NCBI GenBank assembly: GCA_023213395.1
Contig: CM041465.1
Span: forward strand, 78,065,741-78,129,740
Length of the DNA: 64,000 nucleotides
Reading direction: 5' to 3'
Source of the DNA: Cycas panzhihuaensis
Lineage: Eukaryota > Cycadophyta
The first letter of the stretch is position 1, and the number at the start of each line of letters is the position of its first letter. Below the pieces are notes generated by a model, which did not search any database, was not told the DNA's origin, and was given only the letters and a program-made list of their open reading frames with translations. Shown here piece by piece: positions 1-11,946 of this stretch. Position numbers and translations under genes: made by a program.

Positions 1-129
1 GGCTAGAGAACTATGATCTAAATATGAACTGGACATCTTCCTCCTATAGGAAACTAGACTTGAGGGGGGGAATAAGGAGGCGATTCTCAATAAGGTATGG
101 CAGAGATTAGGTATGGTCACAAGAGATGG

Positions 130-700
130 GAGTAAAGGCTCTAGTGGCCTAGTCACCTTATAGAACCCCAGAAGATGGGAAGAAGAATTATGTATCTCTA
201 AGGAGCATTTTCTCTCTAATTAGTTAAAGTGTAAAAAAAATAACATAAAATGGTTGGTTATGAATGTCTATGCCCTCCTAATGTAAGACAAGAGAAAACA
301 CCTACGGGATAGACTATTAGAGACCCACAAGAATTGGAGAGGTCCATGGTTGATAGTTGGAAATATGAATGCAACCCTCTCACCTAGGGAAAAGAAAGGG
401 GGGCAGGGGGGATGGACCAAGAACATGGAAGAGCTGGGGGAGTTCATGCAAAAGCGTGATGTAATTGACATTCCTCTTCGTGGCTTGAAGTATACCTAGT
501 CTAATAGAAGACTCAAGGAGCATCACATTCAGGTCAGGTTGGATAGAATCTTGACAAATTTTGCTTGGGCAAGTTTTTGCAATAATATTATTTTGGAAAT
601 GGTGCCTAAATCAGTTTCAGATCACTCTTTGTTGATCTTAAGCTTAGCCGATAAAAAGAAGTTCATGGGAACCCCTTTTAGATTTGAGATGATGTGGACA
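130..700 (+). pseudogene. LINE endonuclease domain (APE-type), broken
   Basis: The plus-strand translation contains the plant LINE endonuclease landmarks: WLVMNVYAP near 250-280, GPWLIVGNMNATLSP near 341-385 (the usual catalytic form is GDFN, so this copy has an altered GNMN), and SDHSLLIL near 619-642, the family's terminal SDH motif. The domain would nick target DNA to start target-primed reverse transcription. A TAG sits where the family usually has Trp (KYT*SN near 490-505). The N-terminal end is short because the window cuts the element. Confidence 0.8.
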
Positions 701-1297
701 AAGGACCCAGGCCTTTAGGATTTGATCATAGATTGGTGGAATTATTAGGTTGAAGGTTATGCAATGCTTAGATTTTCGAAAAACCTGAAAAGGGCAAAGA
801 CTCAGGTGAGAGAATGGAATAACAATGTTTTCCATAACATATTTGAAATAAAAAACTAAATCTTAGAAGATCTCAAGAGGCTGGAGGAAAAAATTCAGGA
901 AGAAGGCAAATATATCTCCTTAAATCAAGAAGAGAGAGGGCTTCAAGAGAAATTGGAGGATGTCCTGTCAAAGGAGGAAATCCATTGGAGACAAAAATCT
1001 AGAGCTTTGTGGTTAGCAAAAGGTGATAGAAATACAAAATTTTTTTCATATGACCACCCTAAAGCATAGATCTTATAATTTCATTAAAATGATGACCAAT
1101 AAAGAAGGTGAGGAAATAATTAATTAGAAAGGGATAAAGGAGGTGGCAGTGGACTATTTCAAGGAGTTATTTGATAAACCTAGTTGCAAAGACATAGAGG
1201 CCAGGAAAAAGATGATAGATATAATCCCCAAGATTGTGGGGGAGGATTGGAATAGAGTTCCTGAAGCACCTTTCTAGCTGAGGAGGTTAGGAATGCA

Positions 1298-2610
1298 GTG
1301 TTTGGCATGAAGAAGGAGAAAGCCCCTAGCCTAGGCAGTTTTCCCCTAGGCTTCTTCCAAGAATATTGGGACATTGTTAAGGCAGATCTCCTTGAGGCAG
1401 CCTTCGAGTTCTATAAGAATAGTAGAATGCATGGGGAGTGGCAAGCCACCTTCCTAGCCTTGATTCCAAAGAAAGAAGATGCCAAAAATATGGAAGACTT
1501 CAAGCCTATAAGCCTGTGTGATGTGAAATATAAGATCTTGGTGAAAATCCTTGCTAATAGACTTAAAAGGATTCTCCCTCTGATAATATCTCCTAACCAA
1601 GATGGATTTGTTAAAGGAAGGCAAATTTTAGATGGAATAATCGTGGCCCACAAGATAGTTCATTCTACGTCCTAGAAGAAAGAACCTAATATGATTGTAA
1701 AAATTGACCTTTCCAAGGCTTATGATAGGGTCTCTTGGAACTGCTTAATGGAATGCATCAGAGCTTTTGGGGTTAGTAAATGTATGGGAAACTAAATAAA
1801 ACGTTATATTGTCAACCTAAAATTCTCTGTGTTGTTCAATGGAACGTCGACAACCTTCTTCCCTGGGTTTAGGGACTTATGCCAAGGAGACCCCTTAGTG
1901 CCTTATCTTTTTATTATTTTGGCCAAAATATTGAGAAGGGCCCTAGAGGAAGCCAAAGGAATGGGCAAGTTAAAAGGACTAACACCTACATCGGGCATGG
2001 ATAATATGGTCCACTGTTACTTCATGGACGATAATATCCTATTTGGTAAGGCTATAATCGCAGAGGCTAGAGTGATTAAAAAAGAGTTAGTTAGGTTTGA
2101 GGATGCTACTAATTAGAAGATCAATCTCAATATAAGCAACATCTTTTTTTTGAACACCTTAGCAAGGACTCAAGGAGTTATCAGTAGAATTTTGGAAATG
2201 CTAATTAGGAGGCTCCCCTCTCTGTACCTGGGTTTGTCCCTTTTTGTTAGCAAATTGGAGAAGAAGTTCTAGAACCCCATTATCCATTGTATTCAAAGGA
2301 AGTTGGTAGGCTAGAAAGGGACGCTGCTAGTTCAAGCTAGTAAGTTGTAGTTATTAGCTACTTCTCTTCAGAGTATTCCATTGTATATGATGTCTCTGTT
2401 TAGATGCTCGATAAAGGTTATTAGTGTTTTGGAATCTATTAAGAAAAGGTTCTTGTGGTTGGGGATAGAGGATAGAGATAGGATCCACTTGGTCGTATGG
2501 GAAAATGTATGCCTCCCCAAGCGGGCCGATGGCCTCAATGTAAAAGATATTTCCTACTTCAATAAGGCTTTGGTGGAGAAACGGTTGGTGCCTTGCAAAG
2601 GGGGAGAATA
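1298..2610 (+). pseudogene. LINE reverse transcriptase, broken
   Basis: Landmarks in order are ALIPKK near 1459-1478, FKPISLCDVKYKILVKILA near 1498-1555, and SPNQDGFVKGRQI near 1590-1628. Next come IVKIDLSKAYDRVSWN (first catalytic Asp region) near 1693-1740, LCQGDPLVPYLFI (usual QGDPLSP) near 1877-1915, and YFMDDNILF near 2020-2045. The second catalytic motif is FMDD, where plant LINEs usually have FADD. Stops at 1672-1677 and 1792-1797 and frame changes after 2110 break the reading. The enzyme would have copied the LINE RNA at the nicked target. Confidence 0.9.
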
Positions 2611-3019
2611 AAGTTTAGTGTAGAATTATTACTCAAAAATATCTTCGACACAAAAAATACTTGACAAATGATCTCTCTAGGAAAGGCAACTCTAAGATCT
2701 GGGGAAGTCTTATAGGCGTGAGAAAGATGCTTGTAGTTGGGGTTGAGTGGAGTTTGGGGAATGGTAAAAGAATTAAAAATTGGGAGGATGTCTAGTGTAG
2801 AAGGCCCCCATTGAAGGAGAGACCTTCCTTAGGAGCTCTCCAGAATATCTGTAAGAGTTCTTATGGGAGGAAGGTTAAAGATTATTGGGTAATTCATGGG
2901 GAGGCAAAGAACTGGAGAAACTTTGAGGACCTCCCCTATGAGATAATGAAAAGGGATCAAATTTCCTTTTTAAAATTTAAGTTCACAAAAACTATATCCC
3001 CAGATTCCCCAAGGATGAT

Positions 3020-3367
3020 GTGTTAGTCTGGATTGGGGCTCCTTTAGGGGACTATTTGGTGAAGATGGGTTATTTGGCATTGCTCTTGGATAGGGGCCTT
3101 AGCGATAATAAAGTGCTTGGTGGAGTCTGGAACTTAGGATTAATCCCCAAGATAGTTATCTTTTGGTGGTTGTGCCTTAGAAACAAAATATTAACAACTG
3201 ATAACCTGAAGAAAAGAGGCTTCACTTTGGTGAGTAGATGTATCTTATGCAGGGAGGAGGAGGAGACCCTCAACCATATTATGCTTCATTGTACATATTC
3301 TAGGGAGTTATGGAAGTTGTCGTTATATGCCCTTGGGGTCGATTGGGTTCTTCTAGGCACAGTGTAG
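3020..3367 (+). pseudogene. LINE zinc-binding RT-associated domain (zf-RVT)
   Basis: The open stretch contains GVWNLGLIPKIVIFWWLCLRN followed by a C-x2-C...H-x4-H-C arrangement (CILC near 3240, then NHIMLHC near 3273-3294). This is the usual signature of the zf-RVT module after plant LINE reverse transcriptases. It is open over about 115 codons, ending at TAG 3365-3367. It belongs to the surrounding LINE and is not an independent gene. Confidence 0.82.
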
Positions 3368-3639
3368 GATTTGGCTTCCTCTTGGGCATGCCCTTTTAGA
3401 AGTAGAGCTTTGAAGTCAGTTTGGTCTACATCTATTTCAGTGATGATGTGGAATCTCTGGAAAAAAAGAAATAGAAGAATCTTTGAAGATAAGCATATAA
3501 ATGAGCCTAAGCTCTTTGCGATAATTCTAGGGGCTATAAAAGAGACCTTGAAGGATGAAAAGGAAATCCAGATTAACCTAAGGATAGAAAGATTTTAGGA
3601 AAATGGGGGTTAAGCGTTAAGGTCAAACCAAAATCAATT

Positions 3640-3992
3640 AGGAGGTGTAAGTGGATATCCCCACCCATTGGTTGGATGAAAATTAATTTTGAGAGAGCTG
3701 CAAAAGGAAACCCTAGAGAAGCAGAGGGGTTAGGGTGTGTAGGAACGCAGAAGGAAAGGTAGTTTGGGCATTCACAGACTACTATGGCTCTCAATCCAAT
3801 CATCGTGCTGAGTTGGAAGCTATGTGCAAAGTTGTGGATACAATATCTCAGGAGGACCATGATAGGGCCATTCTTGAAGGGGACTTGCTGAATATAATTA
3901 AGTTAATTATGGGGGAGAACATCCCAGATTGGAGATATCGAAATAAAATAAACAACGTCAAGGAGATCCTCAAGAGGACAGTTGAAGTCTAA
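3640..3992 (+). pseudogene. LINE RNase H domain, broken
   Basis: Downstream of the zinc-binding module the reading WMKINFERAAKGNPREA and then SQSNHRAELEAM matches the plant LINE RNase H pattern (KxNxDGA..GNPG...AExxAl). The first catalytic Asp position (usually NFDGA) reads NFERA, so this copy looks inactive. The Glu in RAELEA near 3808-3820 is kept. A frame change near 3735 separates the first motif from the rest. Confidence 0.78.
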
Positions 3993-4339
3993 ATGGTTCA
4001 CACATACAGAGAAGGTAACGAGGTTGCTAACGGGGTGTCCAATTAGGGGGTTCAAGCTAAAAGGTATGAGTTTTGGAAAGATATGATTCCTGAGGGGATT
4101 ATAGCTCTGGTTAAGAAGGACATAGAGGGTTTGATTCCAAAGAAGTGTCAGTCCTGAACATGTTGGAGCATATTTAGCTATCCATTGGGCTTGTCAATGG
4201 CATGGGAGGGCATGTAGTTAAGCTTAATGGTGGGTTTCAGCTAGGCCGTGGGTTTGTCATGGTAGTATTTTTAGGTCAGTGTGGCAGCAGATCTAAGGGG
4301 TTGGGGTCCCCTTGAAAACCCTTCTTAATTAAACCTTAT

Positions 4340-4354
4340 AAAAAAAAAAAAAAA
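4340..4354 (+). other. LINE 3' poly(A) tail
   Basis: An uninterrupted 15-A run lies directly after the LINE 3' non-coding stretch. It marks the 3' boundary of the LINE. Confidence 0.85.
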
Positions 4355-6465
4355 TGGTGGGATATACAAGTTTTCTAATTGGTATAATTAGAGCTAGTTA
4401 GAACTATAATTGATGTGCAAGAGGTTGTCCCTAGCATAAGTACCATTTTTGCAAGAAAATAATGACTAGAGACCTCTTTAATGAAATGTAAGGAAATGAA
4501 AATGATGAAGCAATAACAACTTTTGAATGAAATTAATCATTGACTTTGCAGGTGAATATTCATATATTAAAGTAAATGTATTACAAAAATAAACTTATTA
4601 ACATTAATTACCATTGATCAACAAACATGAATTTTTAAAAATAAACCCATTAAGATTAAATATTGATTGCCACTGATTAAGAAACATAATTTTTTTATAA
4701 AAATAAACCCATAAAATAGTGATTAGCATTAATTAAAAAAATAAGTTCTTAATGAAAATAAATCTATTAACATTAATTATTGATTGTCAATCAAAAGATT
4801 ATAAATTTTTAATCAAATAATTAAAAAAATTTATTGAACATATGAGTAGTTGTATCACATAGTTAATAAAATAGTAAAATTAATCAAGTATTTAATAAAA
4901 TAATTAAACAATTATGTGAAAAAAATGATTTGATTAATTAATATATTGACAAATGATTAATGTTTATTAACCTAAGGTAATAAAATTGAAATATTACAAA
5001 GAAAATTTTTTAAATAAAATTGTGTACCTTGAGTTACCTAGTCACGAATAGAGGCTTAACTTCAAGATGAGTTTGTAAGTCAAAATGGTGTCAAAATAGA
5101 TCAAATAAGTAGTCAATATGTCTATGTCTTAATTAGGAATTTGATGCTTCTTTCAGAATTGATTTCAGACTCCAAATGAGAAAGTTATTAAAGAGAAGGT
5201 ACAGATACCCCTTTTTATAAAAAATAAAAGAATAAAATAGGGGTGAAGCCCTTTTTTCTAATTAGACTAAGGTCCCATGGGAGACAAAGCTGACTGGGGG
5301 GCTAGTGGGTAGGGGGCTAGCACCTTGTAGACCTAAAATAATAATGTAATAAAGTTTAATTTAGAATAAACATTAGAAAATAAAATATTAAAATGATGGT
5401 GGCAAACCCAAATTTTTAATAAACTGAATTGAAATATTCTTGCATTTGTTAAAACTTTAGACTACATTAGAATTCATTTCATGTATACAAAGGAGTTTCA
5501 TTAATCCTAAATGGATTTTAGTTGCAATTTTTATAGGGGTCCAAGGGTAGTGGATGCATCTCCATTCACTTAGATGTTTACGTATTTGTAGGTGACTCTA
5601 TCGGGTTCTCTATGGGTAAGAGAAGAAGGAGGACTGAGAGAGGGTTTTCTGTCTACAATTTAACGGTGGCATCTCCAAGGTTTGTCTTCTACAATTTAAC
5701 AATGGTGACTCTGAGGGTTTATCTTCTATAAGTTTTTATGGTGTTTGTCTCTCGAGTAAGCAGAAAGGCATCATTACTTCTTGTCATACAATTTCTGCCA
5801 ACAGTACAAGAAGAAATCTTCTCTAGCATAACTTTATACATTCACAGTGGTGTTACTACTTCTTTCACAGTTTTATATTTAGATTACAAATCAACAAATC
5901 ATCATTGAAAATAATTATATCAATAGAGGCACCTTTTTAAGCTTCTGTAGTGATTTCTAAAATGGGTTTTATATTATATATTTTTTTGTTTTGTCACTGT
6001 ATGTGCCAATGATCTTATTCTATTTTATATTATAGGGTTTTAAAGTTATTATGGAGTTCAAGAATTAGCTAGATTTTTAGTTGGAAATTTTGTAGAGGGA
6101 GAAGTAGGTAGATAAGAAATAGGCAATTAGGCCATGGCAAATAAGTGTAACAGGATTTTTGGTGCTTGTTCAAGTTTTGTAAATATATTGGTCTTATTTA
6201 GACCCTAAATAATAAATAGTTTTATTTTTGTACATGTAAAACTTCTGAGTACTTTGGGTTATAATAAATATTCTTATTTTCAATATATATATATATGGGA
6301 GAGGGTTTGATAAAACCTTATTTCAACTTTAACTTTCTATTTGGAAAATGTATATTCTTTATTTCAGCTTTAGCTTTCTGCTTGAAAAATATATGTTCTA
6401 CTTCAGATTTATTTGTGAAGATCTTGCTTTCAATTTCTATTTGAAGATCTTACAATTTAGATACC
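4355..6465. other. AT-rich stretch without a recognisable gene
   Basis: This stretch is very AT-rich with stops in all frames. Apart from the irregular repeats at 4585-4800 I see no coding similarity. The right end (from about 6300) may be the internal leader of the minus-strand copia element whose LTR starts at 6480, because a minus-strand PBS-like motif ends it. Confidence 0.6.
4585..4800. repeat. Irregular AT-rich tandem repeat, about 52-62 bp period, 4 copies
   Basis: The words aataaac(c)...attaacattaatt...attgatt recur at about 4588, 4640, 4702 and 4757. The copies differ by substitutions and small length changes, so the period is irregular. It has no coding content. Confidence 0.5.
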
Positions 6466-6808
6466 CTACTCTAATACTATGTTAGAGAGAAGGTTATAGA
6501 GTCAATAATTTATCATACATAGTGCACAAGAATTAGCAGGTGGAAAACCCCTTAAGAGGAGAAAAAAACCACCTTATAATTATAATTTATAATATAAAAT
6601 TAATAAATAAATATATGAAAGAATATTAGAGAAAAGGATCTCATCCTCTCTCATTTAAAGACCAGCCAACCCTATATAATCTCCACCTGTTTACCAAATA
6701 TTTAACTAACATTACCCAATTATCTTAACCAACTTCCTAGAATCTAAGAAGAGATATTAAAGGAGGTGAAGGTTTGTTGAAATGGGAAGTTGTCTATTTC
6801 AACGGATC
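6466..6808 (-). mobile_element. Minus-strand Ty1/copia LTR with PBS remnant
   Basis: Bases 6466-6479 are the reverse complement of TAGTATTAGAGTAG, a decayed form of the initiator-Met primer site TGGTATCAGAGYAG. Directly next to it, at 6480, a sequence starts TGTTAGAGAG on the plus strand, as the end of a minus-strand LTR should. Its interior (GTGGAAAACCCC...AAAAAAACCACC near 6540-6573) resembles the equivalent part of the copia LTR at 57438-57795. The right end near 6808 is a guess. Only this LTR is recognisable. Confidence 0.55.
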
Positions 6809-6914
6809 ACATAACTAATATAAAGTAGCATTAACATTAATAATAATAATATTTGAATCTAATATTAATAAAAAGAACATTATTGAAATAATATAAAGTT
6901 AACATTAATAATTC

Positions 6915-8760
6915 TAGCAGTTATGTTGCATATGCATATGTTCTTAATGAAAAAAGAATAAAGTTAAAAAACACAAACATTAAATCTATTTTCATAGGCT
7001 ACTTAAATGAACAAAAAACCTCTAAATTATTTGATTGGATAGCAAGGAAATTTTTTATCAATAGAGGTGTTATATTTGATGAACATGTTGTATACAAACC
7101 TGATGTTAATAAAGGAAAAGAAGTTGTGATTGATTGTGTGCCTACTCAATCTTCTCAAAGTGAATCTAGTTCAAGTTTAAGTGAAATAAAACACAAAGAT
7201 CCATAATGGCATGAAAGAGGTCATAATCCAAGTGTTATTCTTGACAAAAATTTTGAAAGAATAATGAATAAATCATAAATTAGAGTCAATTATACATTGA
7301 TTACTTAAGTAATATAAAATGATGAACCTCAAATGTTTAACAAAGCTATTGAAAGTAAATAATGGTTTCAAGTCTTGGAAGCTTAATATGATGTTTTAAA
7401 ATGAAATGATATATGAGATTTGGTTAAGTTACCTATTGGTAAAGATATGATTGGAACCAAGTAGGTATACAAGACCAAATACAAAGTTGATAATATAATT
7501 GATAAATATAAGGTAAAACTTATTGTAAAGGGTTATACTCAATAAGAAGGTATTGATTATGGAGAAACTTTTGCTCTTATTACTAAGATGGATATTATTA
7601 GGAGTATTTTATACTTAACCTCTCATCAAGGTTAGACAATATATCAGATGCATGTTAAGATAACATTTCTTAATGGTTATATTAATGAAGAAATTTATGT
7701 GGCCCAACCTTAAGTATTTGAAGTTGATAGTTATAAAATCTTAATTTACAAATTTTAAAAAATAGTATATACATTTAAATAAAATCCTAAAGAATGGTGT
7801 TCTAGGATTAATAAATATTTTTAAGATAAAGGATTCTTTAAAAGCCCATCAGATCCAAATATATATGTGAAGATTGTTACTAATTTAATTATAATTATTG
7901 CACTTTATATTAATGATTTTAGAATTTGAAATGATAGACTTGGGACAATTACATTATTTTCTTAGTGTTAAAGTATGGCAAAGTAAAAGTGGTATATATA
8001 TATCACAAAGTAAATATATTATGGATATTTTGAAGAAATTCAACATGAGTAATTATAATTCATATGCTACTCCTATTGAAGTTGGGTTTAATTTAAGTAA
8101 GAATAAAGAATTTATTTTAGTTAATCTTACTTTGTATCATCAATTGATAGGGAATCTAATTTACTTAACAAATACTCAACTAGATATAGTATATATAGTC
8201 AATTTGACTTTAAGATTTATGTTTGATCCTAAATAAGAATATTGGACTACTGTAAAACTAATTCTTAGATACATCAAAGGAACTATTGGTTATGGTCTTC
8301 AATATACCTTGCTAAATAAATATAAATTAATTGGTTATATTGATATTGATTAAGTAAGTGATATTAAAGATAAAAAATCTATTTTAGGTTATATGTTCAA
8401 TATTGATTTAGTTATAATTATGTGGAATGTAAAGAAACAACCTATAATTTTATTATCTATGAATGAAGCAAAGTACAAAGTAAGTAAAGAAGTAACTCAT
8501 GAAGTAGTTTGGCTCAGAAGGATACTATAAGATCTACATAAAACTCATAATAGACATATAGTAATTCAGTATAACAATCGAAGTATAATTCAAATGATGA
8601 AGGACCTAGTTTTACATAGTAGGATAAAGCATATTGAAATCAAATATTATTACCTTTAAAACCTAACTCAATATGGATAGATTAAATTATATCATTATAA
8701 AATAAAAGATCAAGTTGATGATATTTTCACAAAAGCATTATCAAAGATCAAGCATTGATA
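6915..8760 (+). pseudogene. Ty1/copia pol remnant (integrase end, RT, RNase H)
   Basis: The translation begins with the copia integrase tail (FIGYLN near 6990, then RKFFINRGVIFDEHV near 7047-7090). It continues through RT: KVKLIVKGYTQ*EGIDYGETFA near 7510-7570, then MHVKITFLNGYINEEIYVAQP near 7648-7710, and DLGQLHYFLSVKV near 7938-7975. RNase H follows, with LSMNEAKYKVSKEVTHEVVWLRR near 8455-8520 (usual STAEAEY) and DIFTKAL near 8721-8740. The YVDD motif is decayed to YINDF. Stops mostly replace Trp or Gln. It belongs with the LTR at 8808-9000. No 5' LTR or gag is recognisable, so it is 5'-truncated. Confidence 0.85.
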
Positions 8761-8807
8761 ATTTAGAGAAAATTTTAGCATACTCTTAAATATACATTAT
8801 GGGGTAG

Positions 8808-9000
8808 TGTTGACAAAATTTGTGTATATTGTAATGTTGACAAAATTTATGTGGGCCACATATCCAAGCCAAGTGGTATTATATAAATATATCATGTAAT
8901 TTAATTTTAGTAATATAATACAATGTAATAAAAGGTATCTCACAATACCATTGATGATCTTAATTATATTTATCGTTCTATTGTTTTGTTAATTCTTACA
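8808..9000 (+). repeat. 3' LTR of the broken copia element (about 193 bp)
   Basis: After the RNase H end and a short purine run (ATGGGGTAG), a sequence starts TGTTGACAAAATT and ends TTAATTCTTACA, giving TG...CA ends. Inside are a TATA-like ATATAAATAT near 8880 and an AATAAA-type signal near 8925, the usual LTR arrangement. A partner 5' LTR was not found. Confidence 0.65.
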
Positions 9001-9079
9001 TATGTAACCTTGGGTATGAGCCCATTTTTATCATTGTATAGACATAGGTATAGTATACCATTGAGCTAAGATAACTTAG

Positions 9080-9415
9080 AAGATAGTTGTATGACTAAAT
9101 TTAAAATGTTTCAAGAAATAGATGAATATGTTTCTAGTATTAAAAAGAATTTGAAAGTAGCTCATGATTGATAAAAAAAAACTATGTAGATCTAAAAAGG
9201 AAAATAAAGAAATTTAATATTGGGAATAGCATATTTCTTTAAGTGAAACCAAAGCAAAGTTCCTTGAAGTTAAGAAGATGTAGAAAACTAAAAGCAAGAT
9301 ACTATAAACTATTTAAAATCCTAAAAAGGATAAAATTAGTTGCATATAGACTTGTACTATTATCTAATTTAAATGTGCATAATATTTTTCATATTTTATT
9401 ATTAAATATATATAA

Positions 9416-9459
<44 letters not shown>

Positions 9460-9700
9460 TCCTAAACATGTTGTTGATTAGTCAAATATTTAAGTCAAAT
9501 CTAAAGTACAATTTGAGATGGAACCCATATAGATAATAGATTGAAGAATGAAGATATTATAGAACTGAGCCAGAATAAGTAAAGCTCTAATGGAACTATA
9601 TAAAACTTGATGAAGTAACTTAAGATCTAATAGAGACTATGTGATAGTTGTATCTTCTTATAGGGCATAGTTGTATTAGAGTATGTGCTTCTTTCAAAGG
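9080..9700 (+). pseudogene. Ty3/gypsy chromovirus remnant: integrase C-terminus and chromodomain
   Basis: The reading FNIGNSIFL*VKPKQSSLK near 9220-9265 and then LKILKRIKLVAYRLVLLSN near 9324-9370, LNVHNIFHILLL near 9370-9405, matches the chromovirus integrase tail (GDxVFLxxxP...L..RigpVAYrL.LP...iHnVFHvS.L). After the TG microsatellite, DPKHVVD*SNI and EMEPI*IID resume the chromodomain-side reading. A purine run CAAAGGGGGACA at 9695-9706 is where a polypurine tract would be. The following LTR is too decayed to bound. Confidence 0.7.
9417..9458. repeat. (TG)21 microsatellite
   Basis: Forty-two bases of perfect TG repeat sit between the integrase tail and chromodomain readings of the gypsy remnant. 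The valine-cysteine repeat in translation is an artefact. Confidence 0.95.
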
Positions 9701-9730
9701 GGGACATATATAATACCACATTTATATCTA

Positions 9731-10140
9731 TTATATATAGTTTAATATATATTTTCTTATTATATTTATATTTAGTATTTTAATGTAATCATCCTTTTAT
9801 ATAAATAGGAGCTAACTAAAAGCCCCTTCAAGTGTGTGAGATATACCTTGGTTTGTAGTTTATGTTAGAATACGGTATTATGTAACCTCAAACTTGGTAA
9901 GTCTTTGTGTACATGTTATGTACGTACAAATATTTTAGGCTCCACATACCCATATATTATGAATGTTATAAATACTAAGTCTACTAAATAAACGTATGCA
10001 GATTCCTTAGAGGATAAAAGTAAAGAAGAGGGGACATGTGATATGAAGAAGAGGGAAAATTCCTAAGAGGTAAATTCTAAAAGACATGACTTTTATGTCT
10101 AATCATATTTAATGATTCCACTTTTTAACTTGGATCATTC
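9731..10140. other. Stretch without a recognisable gene
   Basis: This is AT-rich sequence following the gypsy polypurine-like tract. It may be the decayed 3' LTR of that remnant, but no second copy is in the window and no clear TG/CA ends are seen. Confidence 0.4.
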
Positions 10141-10149
10141 TTATGATAG

Positions 10150-10375
10150 GAAAGGGTCTTAATAATAGGAGACTTGCAAAAAGAAAAAAAGTCTTATTTT
10201 TGAGCTTATATTAATAATAGTAGCCTCTTGGGGGCGAAAAAAGTCTTGTTTTTGGATTATTATTAATGATAGCATTCTCGTGGAGAAAAAGAAAGTATCA
10301 CTTTTAGGCTAGTATTAATAATATGAGCCTTAAAGGGAAAAAGAAAGTCTTACTTTTAGACTAATATGGATTTTC
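10150..10375. repeat. 52-bp tandem repeat, about 4 copies
   Basis: The word GTCTTATTTTTG and its variants recur at 10191, 10243, 10295 and 10347, exactly 52 bp apart. Each is followed by a TTATTAATAATAG-like word and a purine-rich GAAAAAGAAA word. The copies are diverged by substitution but keep the period. The following 10366-10560 stretch keeps a looser purine-rich echo. Confidence 0.8.
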
Positions 10376-10636
10376 ATGTTACTTCACTTGCTTTGGGGGA
10401 ATCTTTATTTACTTTAGAAAGACTTGATTTAGAGACTTCTTCATCCTTAAAAGAGAAGAGGGTTTTATTCTTTAAAGGGAAAAGGAGGATCACATTCAAA
10501 AGGAAGTTATCATTCATTTATAGAAAAAGAGGAGCACATTCAAGCAAGGGAGAAAGGAGAGAATTACTAATGATGGATTATATTATAAAGTGGGATCTTG
10601 CAGAGATGTGTTGTTGGGCAACACCTTTATATTATT

Positions 10637-10832
10637 GAATTATATTAGAATCTATATTATTGTTAAGGGTATGATATTATTATAAGTGGAGGTTTTACTA
10701 AACGAGATAATGAGCATATTAGTAGCCCTTATATGAATTATATTAGAATCTATATTGTTGTTAAGGGTATGATATTATTATAAGTGGAGGTTTTACTAAA
10801 AGAGATAATGAGCATATTAGCTACTCTTATGC
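10637..10832. repeat. 98-bp tandem duplication, two nearly identical copies
   Basis: GAATTATATTAGAATCTATA starts at 10637 and again at 10735. The two 98-bp units differ at only a few positions (for example ATTATTG/ATTGTTG, AAACGAG/AAAAGAG). They are much less diverged than the surrounding repeats, so the duplication is recent. Confidence 0.9.
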
Positions 10833-11642
10833 TCAATATATAAGAACTTCTTCAGTAGGGAAATATATATTGTGTGGCTTGTAGTAGTGACTCAATCTAG
10901 GACCTTATATTGATCCTACATATTGATGCCTTAGTGCAGTACTATATATCAGTAATCTATAATGATGGTTTGGTTTGGGACCATGCATTAATGATTTAGT
11001 CTGGGATCATACATGTAAGCTTCTACTCATTTTAGTCCTGACATATTAGCACAAGAAGAAATTGGATATGGTGTGATACCATCATAGAAGCCTTGGAGAT
11101 TTTACATTAAGGTATAGACCTATTAATAGTAATGAGCTAATGGATTTGAGATGCTAAACTAGGAATCAAGTCACGAGTGAAAAGCTAGAAGGAAGTAGTA
11201 TGACACTTATATTGCATACCTTAACTCGGGGGTAGATTCTCATGTGGAGTTTTTAAATGGATGGGCAATGAATACTTATGGACAATTTAGTTTTTCCACT
11301 TAAGGATAAGTTCATTATATTTTAATCTTATATAAATATTATACAAAAGTTATGAAATGAATATCTAGTGATATAATTCCTTTAGGAATTCCTTTATACC
11401 TAATTAGAAAACCAAAATACAGAGTATAAATAGGATACAAATGGACACAAAAATAGGCATCAAAAGTTCATACCAAATAGGTGGTAATAATTTCTCATTC
11501 AAAAACTAGCTTCTTTTACATCCATAAGGCCTTAAATAAGCAAAATAGTTATTTAGTCCATGAATCTTATTAGAGAGGCACTTGACCTTTATTTTCATTG
11601 GTGGCCTCAAGTGGCCCACACACACATATTAATAGTTAACAT
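10833..11642. other. Stretch without a recognisable gene
   Basis: No open frame with recognisable similarity. The sequence ends at the TAATA target-site duplication (11643-11647) of the copia element that follows. Confidence 0.5.
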
Positions 11643-11647
11643 TAATA

Positions 11648-11944
11648 TGAAATGGGTTAATGTCACAAGGTCATTACATTAGTTGATTATTCCTAAAAAG
11701 GTCTTAAGTGAACTTTAAATTAGATCACTTAAGTGAAATATACTTTCATATGTATTATGTGTAATTTTATTTCACCTAACTCTAATGCTCCCTCTCTCAA
11801 TATAAAAGTAAAAGCTCAATGGAGGAGGCTCATTCTTACCTCTCTATTTTGTGAGAGCTACTCTTTTTCACTCAAGTCTCTCTTACTCCCATGTTTACCT
11901 TTATATTTAGTGCATAGAGATGAAGGATAAATTCACTCCTTTCA
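11648..11944 (+). repeat. 5' LTR of the complete copia element
   Basis: It starts TGAAATGGG and ends CTCCTTTCA, flanked on the left by TAATA. It matches 19029-19325 base for base in length. An ATATAAAAGT word near 11800 is a TATA-box candidate. Confidence 0.93.
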
Positions 11945-11946
11945 TA

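Larger units (their letters stand above)
1..4354 (+). mobile_element. L1-like LINE (non-LTR retrotransposon), 5' end outside the window, degenerate
   Basis: The stretch reads in order as an APE-type endonuclease, a LINE reverse transcriptase, a zinc-binding RT tail and an RNase H, and ends in an uninterrupted A tract. This order is typical of plant L1-clade LINEs with a terminal RNase H. No LTR is present. Many in-frame TAG/TAA stops and several frame changes show it is dead. The 5' UTR and any ORF1 lie to the left of the window, so the left target-site duplication cannot be checked. Confidence 0.93.

Noticed and set aside
4355-4380. Target-site duplication for the LINE
   Set aside because: The 5' end of the LINE is outside the window, so the duplication cannot be tested.
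10366-10638. 90-codon open frame
   Set aside because: It is made of the tail of the 52-bp tandem repeat and purine-rich echoes of it, so the Lys/Arg-rich product is a repeat artefact.
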